DNA of 51,264 bases, taken from assembly GCA_015057715.1 (NCBI GenBank), contig SVDS01000018.1, positions 1 through 51,264 of the forward strand, given 5' to 3'. A program made the translations under genes and the position numbers. The DNA is from Paenibacillaceae bacterium (GTDB lineage Bacteria; Bacillota; Clostridia; Lachnospirales; Lachnospiraceae). The notes beneath the pieces were generated by a model. It searched no databases, had not been told where the DNA came from, and saw only the letters and a program-made list of their open reading frames with translations. The stretch's first letter is position 1. Each line of letters starts with the position of its first letter. Positions 41,230 to 51,264 of the stretch are shown here, piece by piece.

Positions 41230-42105
41230 TTAACCCTTGACCGCACCTGCTGTCATTCCTCCCATAAACTGCTTGCTTGCTGCCATATATACGAGGATAA
41301 TGGGAACAATGGCGATGGCAGAACCTGCGAACAGAATGTTCCATGCTGCTGCCCCGTCTCCGGCATTCTGAAGAGCAACGACTCCTACCGTCAGAGGACG
41401 AAGCTTTTCATTGGTCATGGTAAAAATTAAAGGAAGGATGTATTCGTTCCAGCCGCCACGGAAGGATAATAAGGCAACACTTGCCAAAGCGGGCTTTAAA
41501 ACAGGAAGAATAACTCTGTAATAGATTCCGAAAAAGCTGCAGCCATCTATTTTTGCTGCTTCATCCATTTCCTTAGGGATGCTGTTCATAAATCCATGGA
41601 TCAGGAATACATACGTTGCCTGACCGCCACCAGCTGAGATCAGTATGATGGAGATCAGTGACTTGTTCATGTGGAGTTTTACAGCCAGCTCAAACAGAGG
41701 GCGGAGTGCAACGCTGCCCACATTGATAAACATGAACATTACCATGGAATTATAGATCAGGCTTTTCAGCTTGAATTCTTTTCTGGAAAATACATAGCCT
41801 GCCATACTGCTCACAGTAAGGGAAACTGCCATTACTCCAAAGCTGAGTACAAGGCTGTTCATGGTGTATCTTGAGAAATTCGCCATTTCCCATGCCTGCT
41901 TGTAATTGTCCAGAATGAATTTCTGGGGAAGCAGATTTACGCCGCCGCGTACCAGTTCGTTATTGGTTTTAAAGGAACCAAACAGGATATATATAACCGG
42001 ATAAACCGTGAAAAATGCCAGTGTTGCAAGAAGAAGAAAAATAACAACATTAATCATTTTAGTCTTTCGGGATTCTACGGAATGCCCTGTTCTTTCTTTT
42101 GCCAT
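41230..42105 (-). CDS. Carbohydrate ABC transporter permease (MalG-type)
   Basis: 291 aa, six predicted transmembrane helices. The EAA loop motif is present: EMDEAAKIDGCSFFGIYYRVILPVLKPAL. AFFTVYPVIYILFGSFKTNNE at the N-terminus is typical of carbohydrate ABC permeases of the CUT1 family. ATG at 42105 with GGAGGGAG upstream, 13 bases after the other permease. No ATPase gene is in the operon, so a shared MsmK-type ATPase elsewhere is likely. Confidence 0.93.
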   Translation of the reverse strand: MAKERTGHSVESRKTKMINVVIFLLLATLAFFTVYPVIYILFGSFKTNNELVRGGVNLLPQKFILDNYKQAWEMANFSRYTMNSLVLSFGVMAVSLTVSSMAGYVFSRKEFKLKSLIYNSMVMFMFINVGSVALRPLFELAVKLHMNKSLISIILISAGGGQATYVFLIHGFMNSIPKEMDEAAKIDGCSFFGIYYRVILPVLKPALASVALLSFRGGWNEYILPLIFTMTNEKLRPLTVGVVALQNAGDGAAAWNILFAGSAIAIVPIILVYMAASKQFMGGMTAGAVKG

Positions 42106-42118
42106 TGTTTTCTCCCTC

Positions 42119-43048
42119 CTATGAAATGTCATCCATTTTTTTGCTGATCTTCAGATATATGATGGTGATAACTCCTACGATAAGCGCCGAAACGATGCTG
42201 AGAACCGAGCCGTATCCGATCTGCAGCGGGGTTTTTGCTCTTGAAGTACCAAATACCATCTGGAAAATGTAGGAAAACATCACATGTGTCCGGTTATTGG
42301 GACCACCTGCCGTCAATACCAGTATGGATTCATAATCTTTAAATGCGGTGGTAATGGCAAGCATGATCACTACTTTTAATACAGGTCCAAGCATTGGGAG
42401 TGTGATCTTGAAAAAGGTCTGAATTCCGTTTGCCCCATCAATCTGTGCACTTTCGTATACGTCTGAAGGAATACCTGCAAGACCGGAAATCAGGAGGATC
42501 ATGTAGTTTCCAAAACCTCCCCAGACTGCTACTATGACCACTGCTGCCATGGCGGTCTTTCCGCTTCCCAACCAGTCGATTGGCTGCTGTATTATCCCTG
42601 TGCGCTGCAGGAATGCATTTAAAACTCCGTTATAAGTTGCGAAGATAAAATACCAGATCAGACTGTATACCGCCGAGCTAATGACAGTTGGAAGGAAATA
42701 GATGCCCTGCATCAGTCCGCTTCCAAACCGTTTTCTCTGTAAAAGCACTGCTGTCATCAGAGAAAGAGGCAGCAGAAAGACAAGCTTTAAAATAGCATAT
42801 TCAAAGGTGTGAAGAACACTGTTCCAGTATATTCCATCTCCGGTAATACGTTTGAAGTTTTCGAATCCTACAAAATATGCCTTAAAACCATTGTAATCAT
42901 AAAAAACATATCGAATCAGCCATGTAAATGGATACACCGACATTACCAGGATAAAAAAGATGGTGGGAATCAGCATCAGCCACATAGGGATATCACCATG
43001 ATCCCAGCTCTTTTTAAACCGGCTTCCCAAAGATTTGTTTGAATTCAT
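42119..43048 (-). CDS. Sugar ABC transporter permease (UgpA/MalF-type)
   Basis: 309 aa, six transmembrane helices, EAA loop YESAQIDGANGIQTFFKITLPMLGPVL. N-terminus WLMLIPTIFFILVMSVYPFTW is typical of CUT1 permeases. ATG at 43048 with AAGGAG upstream; the GTG at 43057 is less likely. Forms a heterodimer with the downstream permease. Confidence 0.93.
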   Translation of the reverse strand: MNSNKSLGSRFKKSWDHGDIPMWLMLIPTIFFILVMSVYPFTWLIRYVFYDYNGFKAYFVGFENFKRITGDGIYWNSVLHTFEYAILKLVFLLPLSLMTAVLLQRKRFGSGLMQGIYFLPTVISSAVYSLIWYFIFATYNGVLNAFLQRTGIIQQPIDWLGSGKTAMAAVVIVAVWGGFGNYMILLISGLAGIPSDVYESAQIDGANGIQTFFKITLPMLGPVLKVVIMLAITTAFKDYESILVLTAGGPNNRTHVMFSYIFQMVFGTSRAKTPLQIGYGSVLSIVSALIVGVITIIYLKISKKMDDIS

Positions 43049-43110
43049 TTCCTTCACTCCTTATTTTTATTCTATAATCGTTTTCCGCTCCTGCCCGCCC
43101 AGTGAAAGAA

Positions 43111-43148
43111 AGGCTGCTGCAAGACAGCAGTTCTGTTTGCAGCAGCCG
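43111..43148 (-). terminator. Hairpin between binding protein and permeases
   Basis: GGCTGCTGCAA/TTGCAGCAGCC 11-bp stem (43147-43137 with 43122-43112) followed by TTTCTTTC. Such hairpins lower permease expression relative to the binding protein by partial termination or 3'-end protection. Confidence 0.7.
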
Positions 43149-43158
43149 TAATACCATT

Positions 43159-44604
43159 TTACTTATCCAGATATTCCACTGTGCCTGCGCCTGGATGAAG
43201 AGGATCATAATCCTTAATAACCACACGTTTTGTCTTGCCCATTTTTACTTCTTTTTCCAGAGCATCATTATAGGTCTGATTTAATTTAGCAATTGTTTCA
43301 TCAATAGATGGACCCTCTGGGAGACATGCATTCCAGAGTGCATCTCTGTAATTCTCGCCATCAGGAGTTACGGATGGAGCAACCGGATATACTGCTTCAT
43401 AATCAGCACCTGCAAAATCTGCCATTCTTCCAGTCTTGCTCTTATCAATCTTTGAGTCCATATATTTAGAGATTGGCAGAGAATAACCGCCTTCTAAATA
43501 ACCTTTTAATACTTTTTCAGAGCCAAAGTATTCAATAACTTCCCATGATTCCTTCGGATGCTCGGTAAATGCACTCATCATCCAGCCGGTATTTGGAGAG
43601 CAGGTTTCCGCACCTTTGATCTCACCGTCTAAAGTTGGCAGCTGTGCAACGCCCCACTGAACCTTAGCCGGGAACTGCTCAGTTAAAACGGTTGCTTCCT
43701 GGGAAGCATTGCCATGAATTGCTGCATGACCTTCTGCAAACTGTACACGAACCGGGTCGATCTTCATGGAAGAGGAACCTGGGAATACGCTTTGATCCTG
43801 GAACATCTGGCGTACTGTTTCAAAGTATGGTTTAAATCCGGTAAAATCAAATTTACCTTCTTTGTAGTTATATAAAGTAATTCCGCTCATTTCAGCAGAA
43901 TGCTCCAGCCAACGCTCGAACGGGCCGCTTGCTCCTGGGAAAATGATGCCGTAATAATCGCCTTTACCAGCCTCTGTGATCTTCTTTGCCATCTCTGGAA
44001 GCTCACTGATCTTTGTCGGTGGTTTCAATCCCAGTTTATCAAAGACATCTTTGTTGTAGATCAGTCTGGAACCGCTTCTTTTGCCGCATGGAACCCAGTA
44101 AATTTTATCTCCGATTACGTTGCAGCCTTCGTATAAGTGCTCATCAACTTCGTTTACTTTTTTAAATTCATCAGTCAGATAATCATTTAAAGGCTGGATA
44201 ATTCCATTGTCTGCGAAGTTTCTAAAATCATCTCCGTTGATCTGAGAGAATATATCCGGTGACTGTCCTGAATTAGCTGCCATGGACAGTAAGTTCTCAT
44301 AGTTCTCTGTCTGAACAACATAATCCAGTACGATATGATCATTGGTTTTATTAAATTCATCTACCACCTTATTCATATACTCTAAATCATGCCTGTTATC
44401 CGTCCAGATGGTGATTTTTACCTTATCTGATGATGCGGTATCCTTTTTCGTTTCTTTCCCTGCTGCTGCAGTTGTTGTCTCCTGTCCTCCTGATGTTGCT
44501 GCCGGAGTAGTTTGTTCCGCACTCTTTGCCCCACATGCGGTTAATGCCGATGCCGCCATCATACAGGCCATACTCATTGCTGCCAGCCGTTTTGTTTTTC
44601 TCAT
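43159..44604 (-). CDS. Extracellular sugar-binding lipoprotein of ABC importer
   Basis: 481 aa. Signal peptide with lipobox LTAC, acylated Cys at residue 24, then a Thr/Ala/Gly-rich linker and a family-1 solute-binding domain (KITIWTDNRHDLEYMNKVVDEFNKTN, PSVTPDGENYRDALWN). It captures an unknown oligosaccharide for the two permeases. The ATG at 44604 has GGGAG upstream; the open frame to 44739 precedes the signal peptide and is not used. Divergent from the regulator genes. Confidence 0.93.
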   Translation of the reverse strand: MRKTKRLAAMSMACMMAASALTACGAKSAEQTTPAATSGGQETTTAAAGKETKKDTASSDKVKITIWTDNRHDLEYMNKVVDEFNKTNDHIVLDYVVQTENYENLLSMAANSGQSPDIFSQINGDDFRNFADNGIIQPLNDYLTDEFKKVNEVDEHLYEGCNVIGDKIYWVPCGKRSGSRLIYNKDVFDKLGLKPPTKISELPEMAKKITEAGKGDYYGIIFPGASGPFERWLEHSAEMSGITLYNYKEGKFDFTGFKPYFETVRQMFQDQSVFPGSSSMKIDPVRVQFAEGHAAIHGNASQEATVLTEQFPAKVQWGVAQLPTLDGEIKGAETCSPNTGWMMSAFTEHPKESWEVIEYFGSEKVLKGYLEGGYSLPISKYMDSKIDKSKTGRMADFAGADYEAVYPVAPSVTPDGENYRDALWNACLPEGPSIDETIAKLNQTYNDALEKEVKMGKTKRVVIKDYDPLHPGAGTVEYLDK

Positions 44605-44750
44605 AATTTCTGCTCCCTTCTTTTTGTTAACTATTACCTTCTTGTTAATGATGTGCCTTAATAATAAATCATTTTCTCGAATGAAAACACCACTTTTTCT
44701 ACTATGCATGTAACATTTTTTACGAAATATCCTACCCATGGCCTTTCGCC

Positions 44751-44779
44751 TTGATTTTCATTATGCACAATGCTATAAT
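44751..44779 (+). promoter_or_regulatory. Promoter of the two-component operon
   Basis: TTGATT, 17-base spacer, TATAAT, about 40 bases before the response regulator start. Confidence 0.75.
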
Positions 44780-44819
44780 TGCCTTGCTTCTTAATACGAA
44801 CTGAGGAAAGGATGCCGCT

Positions 44820-46439
44820 ATGAACCCAATATCCATGATTACTTTGCTGATTGTAGACGATGAAGCGGAGATCCGGTCCGGTCTCAGGTCCATTATTCCC
44901 TGGGAGGATTATTCGATCACACTGATCGGGACTGCTGCCAATGGCGCGGAGGCCCTGGATAAAATCCGCTATTATGAACCGGATATTGTAATAACTGATA
45001 TTCAAATGCCAGGAATGAGCGGACTCGAGCTGGTACGGCGCGCAAAAGAGGAACAGTTTGACTGTTCTTTTGTTATATTAAGCGGTTATGACGAATTTGA
45101 ATATGCGAGAAATGCGATTCGGTATGGGGTAAAGGAATATTTACTAAAGCCCATTTCCATCAGGGATTTAACTGAACTGATCCAGAATTTAAAAGAAGAA
45201 ATTTTAAGTAAACGGGACTATCACAGCGATCAGCTTTCCACACTGAGAAAGCTGCGCAAAGCACAGGTTTCCCTACGAAAACAGAACTTAATCCCCCAGC
45301 TTCTTCGTGGAGAGCTTTCCGCCTTGGAACTGAATAAGGTAATTGAGGAATATGGTCTTTCTATACGGGATAAGGAAAGCTGCGCCGTTTTAATCCAGGC
45401 TTATTCCACGTATCAGTATACGGAAGAAACGGCTGAACTGGCCAATTCACTTGTCCCTCTTACTGAAGCTCTGGAAGAAGAATTAAGCGGGTTACCGGCA
45501 CTGATCTCTGATTATCCTCCTGCTGGTCTTGTATTAATTGTAAACCTTCCGTTCCAGTCAGATCATTGGGACTCTCTTCATAAAATGCTGGAACATTATA
45601 TTAACAGAATAAACATTGACGGGATGGTCTGTGTTACAGCCGCCATTGGCAAACCCGTCTCTTCTCTGTGTGGGATCTCCGCCTCTATCCAGGATGCAAG
45701 GCATATCATTACCTGGCATATTTATCCGGAAGCTGGTTCCGTTCTTGATTTTGCTGTTCTTGAATCCGGACAGCCACCGGTAATTATGCCAGGTGACGAT
45801 CTTTTGGAAGCTGTTTTAAAAGATGACAGAGATAACATACAGGCCCGTTTTAAACTCTATTTAGAGAAACTGACGACACCTGTTCTTCCCCCGCCGTCTT
45901 ATCTTTACAGTATGTGCAATTATTTAATCATTACATTGCAAAGCCAGTTGTCCCGGTATCTTGACGGACCGCCCAAAAGCTATACCGGCAATTCTTTTGC
46001 AGCATTGCAGAGTTTAAACTCATTGGAAGATATCGAGATCTTTATGATAAAAGTCCTCTCCGGATTTGCAGAAGAGCTGACCGTAAGCCAGGCTGCAAAG
46101 AACGATCCACTGATCCAGAAGGCCCTGGACTACATTAATAAGAATCTCTTGAAAAATCCCAGAACCGAAGATGTATGCAATTATCTGGGACTGAGCAAAA
46201 GCTACTTCAGCACTTATTTTAAAAATAAAACACAGCTGAACTTTCGGGATTATACCCTGGATTTAAAAATCAACTACGCCCAGGAACAGTTGAAATTTCA
46301 GGAACATACATCGGGAGAAGTTTCCCTGCTCCTCGGCTATGAAGATTACCGCTCCTTCAGCCGTGCCTTTAAGGCAAGAACCGGACTTACACCTTCGGAA
46401 TACCAAAAACAGTTTGCTGCCGGAGAAAGGAGCAGTTAA
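44820..46439 (+). CDS. YesN-type response regulator with AraC HTH
   Basis: 539 aa. Receiver domain residues 1-125 with acidic D13-D14, phospho-acceptor D60 (DIVITDIQMPG) and K110 (YLLKP). A middle region of unknown sensing function is followed by a C-terminal AraC-type double HTH (about 440-535, NPRTEDVCNYLGLSKSYFSTYFK, LLGYEDYRSFSRAFKARTGLTPSEY). Probably activates the divergent sugar importer. It shares one base with the kinase start (TAATG). Confidence 0.95.
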   Translation: MNPISMITLLIVDDEAEIRSGLRSIIPWEDYSITLIGTAANGAEALDKIRYYEPDIVITDIQMPGMSGLELVRRAKEEQFDCSFVILSGYDEFEYARNAIRYGVKEYLLKPISIRDLTELIQNLKEEILSKRDYHSDQLSTLRKLRKAQVSLRKQNLIPQLLRGELSALELNKVIEEYGLSIRDKESCAVLIQAYSTYQYTEETAELANSLVPLTEALEEELSGLPALISDYPPAGLVLIVNLPFQSDHWDSLHKMLEHYINRINIDGMVCVTAAIGKPVSSLCGISASIQDARHIITWHIYPEAGSVLDFAVLESGQPPVIMPGDDLLEAVLKDDRDNIQARFKLYLEKLTTPVLPPPSYLYSMCNYLIITLQSQLSRYLDGPPKSYTGNSFAALQSLNSLEDIEIFMIKVLSGFAEELTVSQAAKNDPLIQKALDYINKNLLKNPRTEDVCNYLGLSKSYFSTYFKNKTQLNFRDYTLDLKINYAQEQLKFQEHTSGEVSLLLGYEDYRSFSRAFKARTGLTPSEYQKQFAAGERSS

Positions 46440-48226
46440 TGATTAAGTGGTTTGCCAATTTAAAATTCCGTTACCAGCTGGTGACCGGAATGATTTTCAT
46501 TACATCGGCTGCTCTTTTTCTCATTGGACAGGTCTCTTATTTCTATTTTTATGAACGAAACACCAATGAAGTTTTAAGAAGAGCCAGAAGCTCTGTGGAG
46601 ATGGCCGGAGATTCCCTATCCTACCAGTTTAATTCTCTCTCGGCCGCTACCAATCATCTTCTGGTAAAGGAACCCTTTCCTCAGATGATCGCCGCTATCA
46701 ACAACTATAATTTTACCGGTTATGCCAGATATTTCACTACTGCTACTGCTGTTACAGATTCATTTCTGCAAAATCATGATCTTGTAACCAACGTGCTGGT
46801 CTGCGGTGATGATCAGATTATGTTCAGCCCCACCTCTCTCGGCATCAGCAGTCACTTCGACAAACTTCTTCCGGAGAATATCTGGCAATATCCCCACATT
46901 ACCGTACTTCCCACCAGGTTTAGCAACATGTTTGGCGAAAAGGGCGTGATTCCGGTCTCCTATCCGGTCTCCAGTATTCTGTCGTCCAAGCATCTGGCTT
47001 ACCAGGATATACCCAACTGCAGAAAAGCCCGGTTCATTCTTCTGGTTGACACGGAGCAGATCCGTGATTATTTTAACCGGATGTCTAACCGCTACACTTA
47101 CTGTATGTATCTGGCAGATGATAAGGGACAGCCTTTGGATATTACGAAAGAAGAGTATCCGGATGCATTTCTTCCCCAGATCTGTAAGTGGATCGCAGAT
47201 GGTTCGCCCGGGCAGGAGGGAACGGTTAAAGCGGAGAACGAAGATCTGTTTCTTACCATGGACAAGATTAAATTTTGTAATTTAAAAGTGGTACACATGA
47301 CAAAAAAGACTTCTCTGACCGGGGATATCAAGGAGCTCCGCTCGTTTTTTATTCTGGTATGGATTGCCTGTTTTCTTGCGGCTGTTTTACTCAGCCTGGC
47401 TCTGTCCGGCCTTCTTACCAGAAATTTACGGGTGCTGGGAACAATCATTCGAAGCATTAACGACAAAACCTATACCAAACGAAAGGAATTTAATCATACA
47501 GACGAAATCAGCCTGTTGGGAGTCCAGTTAAACCAGATGTACGATACCATACAGCTGCAGCTTTTGCAGATTAAGGACGAGGAACAAAAAAAGGCGATTG
47601 CGGAAATACAGATGATGTCGGAACAGATTAACCCTCATTTTCTTTATAATACCCTGGAATGTATTCATTTTCAGATATTAAATGGTCATTCAAAAACTGC
47701 AGAAGGAATGCTTGAAAGTCTGGGAAAATATTTACGGACTACTCTGAGCTTTGGAAAGACAATGATTTCAGTGGAAAAAGAAGTGGAACACGTCACTTCC
47801 TATATGGAAATCATGAACCGTCATTCTTCAAACGGGATTCAGATGGAAACACAAATTGATCCTTTATTAAAAGACTGCCAAATCATGAAAATACTGCTGC
47901 AGCCGCTGGCGGAAAACTGCATACGCCACGGTTTTGACGGTTTCGTAAGCGGACTCGAACCAGTTCCTCCCCGGATCGATATCCTGATATCATCAGCAGA
48001 TGACAACAAAATCAGGATTGAAGTAACGGACAATGGCAGGGGAATTGATATAGAAGTGGCAAATGCCTGCATTACAGAGAATTCTTCAGAGTCTCAGAAG
48101 CATTTTGGATTATCTAATATACAAAAGAGACTGAAAGCGTGCTATGGGGATTCTTTTCGCATAACATTTCAAAGTATTCCTTATTTAAAAAACAGCGTTA
48201 TTATTGAACTTCCCAGAGAAATTTAA
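46439..48226 (+). CDS. YesM-type sensor histidine kinase
   Basis: 595 aa. An N-terminal transmembrane helix (about 12-35), an extracellular sensor of about 270 residues, a second helix (about 300-322) and a HAMP domain. The His_kinase domain has H400 in INPHFLYNTLE, and the HATPase has N-box LAENCIRHGF and G-box DNGRGI. Probably senses the sugar or its binding protein and phosphorylates the co-encoded regulator. Confidence 0.95.
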   Translation: MIKWFANLKFRYQLVTGMIFITSAALFLIGQVSYFYFYERNTNEVLRRARSSVEMAGDSLSYQFNSLSAATNHLLVKEPFPQMIAAINNYNFTGYARYFTTATAVTDSFLQNHDLVTNVLVCGDDQIMFSPTSLGISSHFDKLLPENIWQYPHITVLPTRFSNMFGEKGVIPVSYPVSSILSSKHLAYQDIPNCRKARFILLVDTEQIRDYFNRMSNRYTYCMYLADDKGQPLDITKEEYPDAFLPQICKWIADGSPGQEGTVKAENEDLFLTMDKIKFCNLKVVHMTKKTSLTGDIKELRSFFILVWIACFLAAVLLSLALSGLLTRNLRVLGTIIRSINDKTYTKRKEFNHTDEISLLGVQLNQMYDTIQLQLLQIKDEEQKKAIAEIQMMSEQINPHFLYNTLECIHFQILNGHSKTAEGMLESLGKYLRTTLSFGKTMISVEKEVEHVTSYMEIMNRHSSNGIQMETQIDPLLKDCQIMKILLQPLAENCIRHGFDGFVSGLEPVPPRIDILISSADDNKIRIEVTDNGRGIDIEVANACITENSSESQKHFGLSNIQKRLKACYGDSFRITFQSIPYLKNSVIIELPREI

Positions 48227-48265
48227 AAACCGGATCAGCATGGAATACCACGCTGATCCGGTTTT
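48226..48265. terminator. Bidirectional terminator between kinase and MFS genes
   Basis: AAAACCGGATCAGC/GCTGATCCGGTTTT 14-bp stem with a 12-base loop. It overlaps the kinase stop codon and serves both convergent genes. Confidence 0.9.
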
Positions 48266-48284
48266 AATTTATAATTATTTTAAT

Positions 48285-49574
48285 TTAAGCTGGGCCAGAC
48301 AGTTTTCTGATTGATCGGTTCTTATAACCAATTACCGAAGATAATGCCCCCAGGAGACCAGTACACAGAAACATAACTGCCATACCGCTTCCAGTTCCTT
48401 CTCCAACGATACGTTGTAAGAAAACTGCTGCGGTGTAATCAGAAGCCATAAAAGGCTCAAATACATAATCTGCCAGATACCCACCAAGAAGCAAACCGAT
48501 GGGAACTGTGGAATATTGAATTCCATTGCGGATTGCAAAAATTCTTCCCTGAATGTTTTCTGGAACAGTCCGGTATAGCAGTGCATTTTGACCCGCCATG
48601 ATAAATGGTATGGGTAAGCTTGCAAAGATTCCGGCGGCAGACCATGCAAAAACATTCCTCCCTGCTCCCATGGTTAAATCTCCAAGTAAAAATGAAATTC
48701 CTGCTGAAAGATAAATCATCTTATAGGGGCTTTTTGTATTTTTGCCGGAAGCAACGATAATGCCGCCAACAATCCCTCCTGCTCCCATCATACTGTTTAC
48801 CAATCCAAAGACTCCTGCATTTCCTCCGCTTCTTGCCAGAATCATAGGATTAAGGATATTCTCATAGGTCAGTCTGGAGAAAAAGTTAATCAGGGCAAGG
48901 CTGAGCATCAGATACAAAATACCTGGCTCTTTCTTTAAGAATTCTATATGCTCCCGATTTTTCCGTCCTGCATGTGTATGTTGTGTTTGTGATGTTCCTG
49001 GATTTTCCCTTGGCTTAACCAAAAACAGTGTAATCATACAGAACGTAAAGGTCAGCAGATCAATGGCAAGCACCAGTCGGATCCCAAAAAAGCCAACAAG
49101 TGTACCGGAAAGAACAGGTGCGGTAACCATAATTAAGTTAGAAGAAAATGAATTCAGACCGCTTGCCTTTTCATAATTTCCATCCGTAATCAACTGCCCT
49201 GTTACAACAGCTGCAGCCGGTGACTGAAATGCATTCATAAACCCGATTACTGCATTTACAACATAAATCTGCGTCAGTGCCAGGCTGCCCCGAAACAAAC
49301 TAAAAAGTATACTGATTGTACAAACAGCCGCTATGGTATCGGAAATAATTAAAATTTTCTTCTTCGATGACCGGTCAATAAATGTTCCCCCAAATATACT
49401 GACTAATATGTAAGGCAGATAATTGCAAAAAGACATAAACGACACTGCCATTGCTGAATTGGTCTGTTGATAAGACCAGAAGGTCAGAGCCAGAGAAGTC
49501 ATAGAACTGCCCAGTTGGGATACTGCCTGCCCCAGCCAAAATATTTTATAATCTGTATTTAATTTTGATTTCAT
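48285..49574 (-). CDS. MFS transporter, macrolide-efflux (Mef)-like
   Basis: 429 aa with about 12 transmembrane helices. The N-terminus YKIFWLGQAVSQLGSSMTSLALTFW and motif A-like FGGTFIDRSSKKKILI (about residues 61-76) resemble MFS_3/Mef exporters. VPENIQGRIFAIRNGIQYSTVPIG in the second half is also typical of this group. Probable drug or metabolite exporter. AAGGAG precedes the ATG. A leader peptide with competing hairpins lies upstream (49623-49740), suggesting induction by a translation inhibitor. Substrate unknown. Confidence 0.88.
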   Translation of the reverse strand: MKSKLNTDYKIFWLGQAVSQLGSSMTSLALTFWSYQQTNSAMAVSFMSFCNYLPYILVSIFGGTFIDRSSKKKILIISDTIAAVCTISILFSLFRGSLALTQIYVVNAVIGFMNAFQSPAAAVVTGQLITDGNYEKASGLNSFSSNLIMVTAPVLSGTLVGFFGIRLVLAIDLLTFTFCMITLFLVKPRENPGTSQTQHTHAGRKNREHIEFLKKEPGILYLMLSLALINFFSRLTYENILNPMILARSGGNAGVFGLVNSMMGAGGIVGGIIVASGKNTKSPYKMIYLSAGISFLLGDLTMGAGRNVFAWSAAGIFASLPIPFIMAGQNALLYRTVPENIQGRIFAIRNGIQYSTVPIGLLLGGYLADYVFEPFMASDYTAAVFLQRIVGEGTGSGMAVMFLCTGLLGALSSVIGYKNRSIRKLSGPA

Positions 49575-49622
49575 TGTATTCTCTCCTTATAAGTAAATTC
49601 CCTATAAGTACAAAATCCAATG

Positions 49623-49691
49623 TGGACGAGATAATGATTAAATGTTATACCTCTGTACAAGTCTCGTCCATTCATCAGACCTTGTACAGAG
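49623..49691 (-). promoter_or_regulatory. Mutually exclusive hairpins in the MFS leader
   Basis: Stem A: 49691-49681 with 49661-49651, 11 bp perfect. Stem B: 49670-49662 with 49631-49623, 9 bp perfect. In RNA order A, B, A', B', so the two interleave and can form only one at a time or a pseudoknot. The A, B and A' arms lie inside the leader peptide frame; B' lies just after its stop. Confidence 0.72.
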
Positions 49692-49724
49692 AAAAGCACT
49701 CAAATCGATTGATTTATTTCCCAT
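49638..49724 (-). CDS. 28-codon leader peptide of the MFS gene
   Basis: Reads MGNKSIDLSAFLCTRSDEWT then RLVQRYNI and stops 63 bases before the MFS start. GGGAGGA (49740-49734) is a strong ribosome-binding site. Codons 12-15 form hairpin arm A, 19-21 arm B and 22-25 arm A', so ribosome position would decide which stem forms. This matches the design of attenuation leaders before resistance genes. The inducer and mechanism are not known. Confidence 0.65.
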   Translation of the reverse strand: MGNKSIDLSAFLCTRSDEWTRLVQRYNI

Positions 49725-49740
49725 AAATTTAGTTCCTCCC

Positions 49741-50094
49741 TTTCCTGTTTTCAGAAACTGGTACATTGCTTATTGTAACACATGATTTAATATTAAAGAA
49801 GCTGATTCCACTATCCAGGCAATTTTACTTGGCACAGTTTGTATTTGCTCTATCAATCATTCATTACTATTATAAATAGAATGGGCATAGATGCTTCTAC
49901 TGTTTTGCTACCTTCTCTATCCCTATTTTGGGCATATTAACAGACGGCTGTTTTTTCATGCCCCGCCATTATAGCTTTGCGGGAGTTGTGCATTATAGCC
50001 TCTATCATTTATAACAAAAAATATTCTGTACATTGTTTTGCCCCCATCCTTATTAACCAAAAGGGTGGGGGCAGTCTTTAGAAATAATTTAAGA
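49741..50094. other. Intergenic region between MFS leader and collagen-like gene
   Basis: AT-rich. A TACAAT hexamer on the minus strand near 49774-49779 is a weak -10 candidate for the MFS leader. A hairpin TGCCCCCA/TGGGGGCA (about 50039-50073) lies just after the collagen-like gene stop and may end it, although no T-run follows. A short AACAG/CTGTT stem with TTTT is near 49939-49957. No gene is seen. Confidence 0.45.

Positions 50095-51264
<1,170 letters not shown>

Noticed and set aside
44605-44739. Upstream extension of the sugar-binding protein to 44739
   Set aside because: It would place 45 residues before a perfect lipoprotein signal peptide, and the ATG at 44604 has its own GGGAG site.

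Overview
The window holds almost all of an integrated prophage (position 1 to about 39,030) followed by about 12 kb of host chromosome. Gene content points to an anaerobic, spore-forming Firmicute of the Clostridia, most likely a Lachnospiraceae (Lacrimispora/Clostridium-like). The evidence is strong AGGAGG ribosome-binding sites, PBSX/Xkd-type phage genes, YesN/YesM-type two-component regulation, an FMN riboswitch before ribU, and a collagen-like Gly-X-Y protein with a BclA-like C-terminal domain. The genus is an inference.

Prophage late region, minus strand, read from 22.5 kb down to 0.1 kb: an ArpU/RinA-like late regulator, a TIR-domain gene as its own transcription unit, small and large terminase, portal, MuF minor capsid protein, a 72-aa acidic protein, scaffold, major capsid, head-tail connectors, contractile sheath and tube, tail assembly chaperone with a programmed -1 frameshift, tape measure, XkdP to XkdU baseplate genes, a beta-helix tail fibre, a 148-aa protein, XkdX, holin and a CHAP-like endolysin. 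The sheath makes this a myovirus-type (contractile) phage. The C-terminal third of the MuF protein carries the motifs of a RelA/SpoT nucleotide synthetase, which suggests a capsid-borne toxin.

Prophage early region, minus strand, 22.4 to 35.8 kb: Cro-like regulators, small proteins, an SbcC-like ATPase, a Sak4-like RecA ATPase, a DUF669 protein, an SF2 helicase, a frameshifted PriCT/AAA primase-helicase, an origin-like repeat region, RusA, a PAPS-reductase-like protein and a Dam methylase. Two AT-rich single-gene cassettes interrupt it: a Lit-like zinc protease and a two-TM membrane protein. Each has its own promoter and terminator, and both share the same 15-bp inverted boundary sequence.

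Control and integration, 35.8 to 39.1 kb: near-consensus divergent promoters with four copies of a 13-bp operator, then on the plus strand a CI-like repressor, a degenerate ImmA/IrrE-like protein, an HsdR-N nuclease-like protein and a tyrosine integrase that abuts the 3' end of a tRNA-Ala(GGC) gene. The other attachment site lies outside the window.

Host region: FMN riboswitch and ribU; a DUF4846 exported protein; a sugar ABC importer (binding protein and two permeases) divergent from its probable YesN/YesM-type two-component regulators; an MFS efflux protein preceded by a 28-codon leader peptide overlapping mutually exclusive hairpins; and a collagen-like protein whose 5' end runs off the window.
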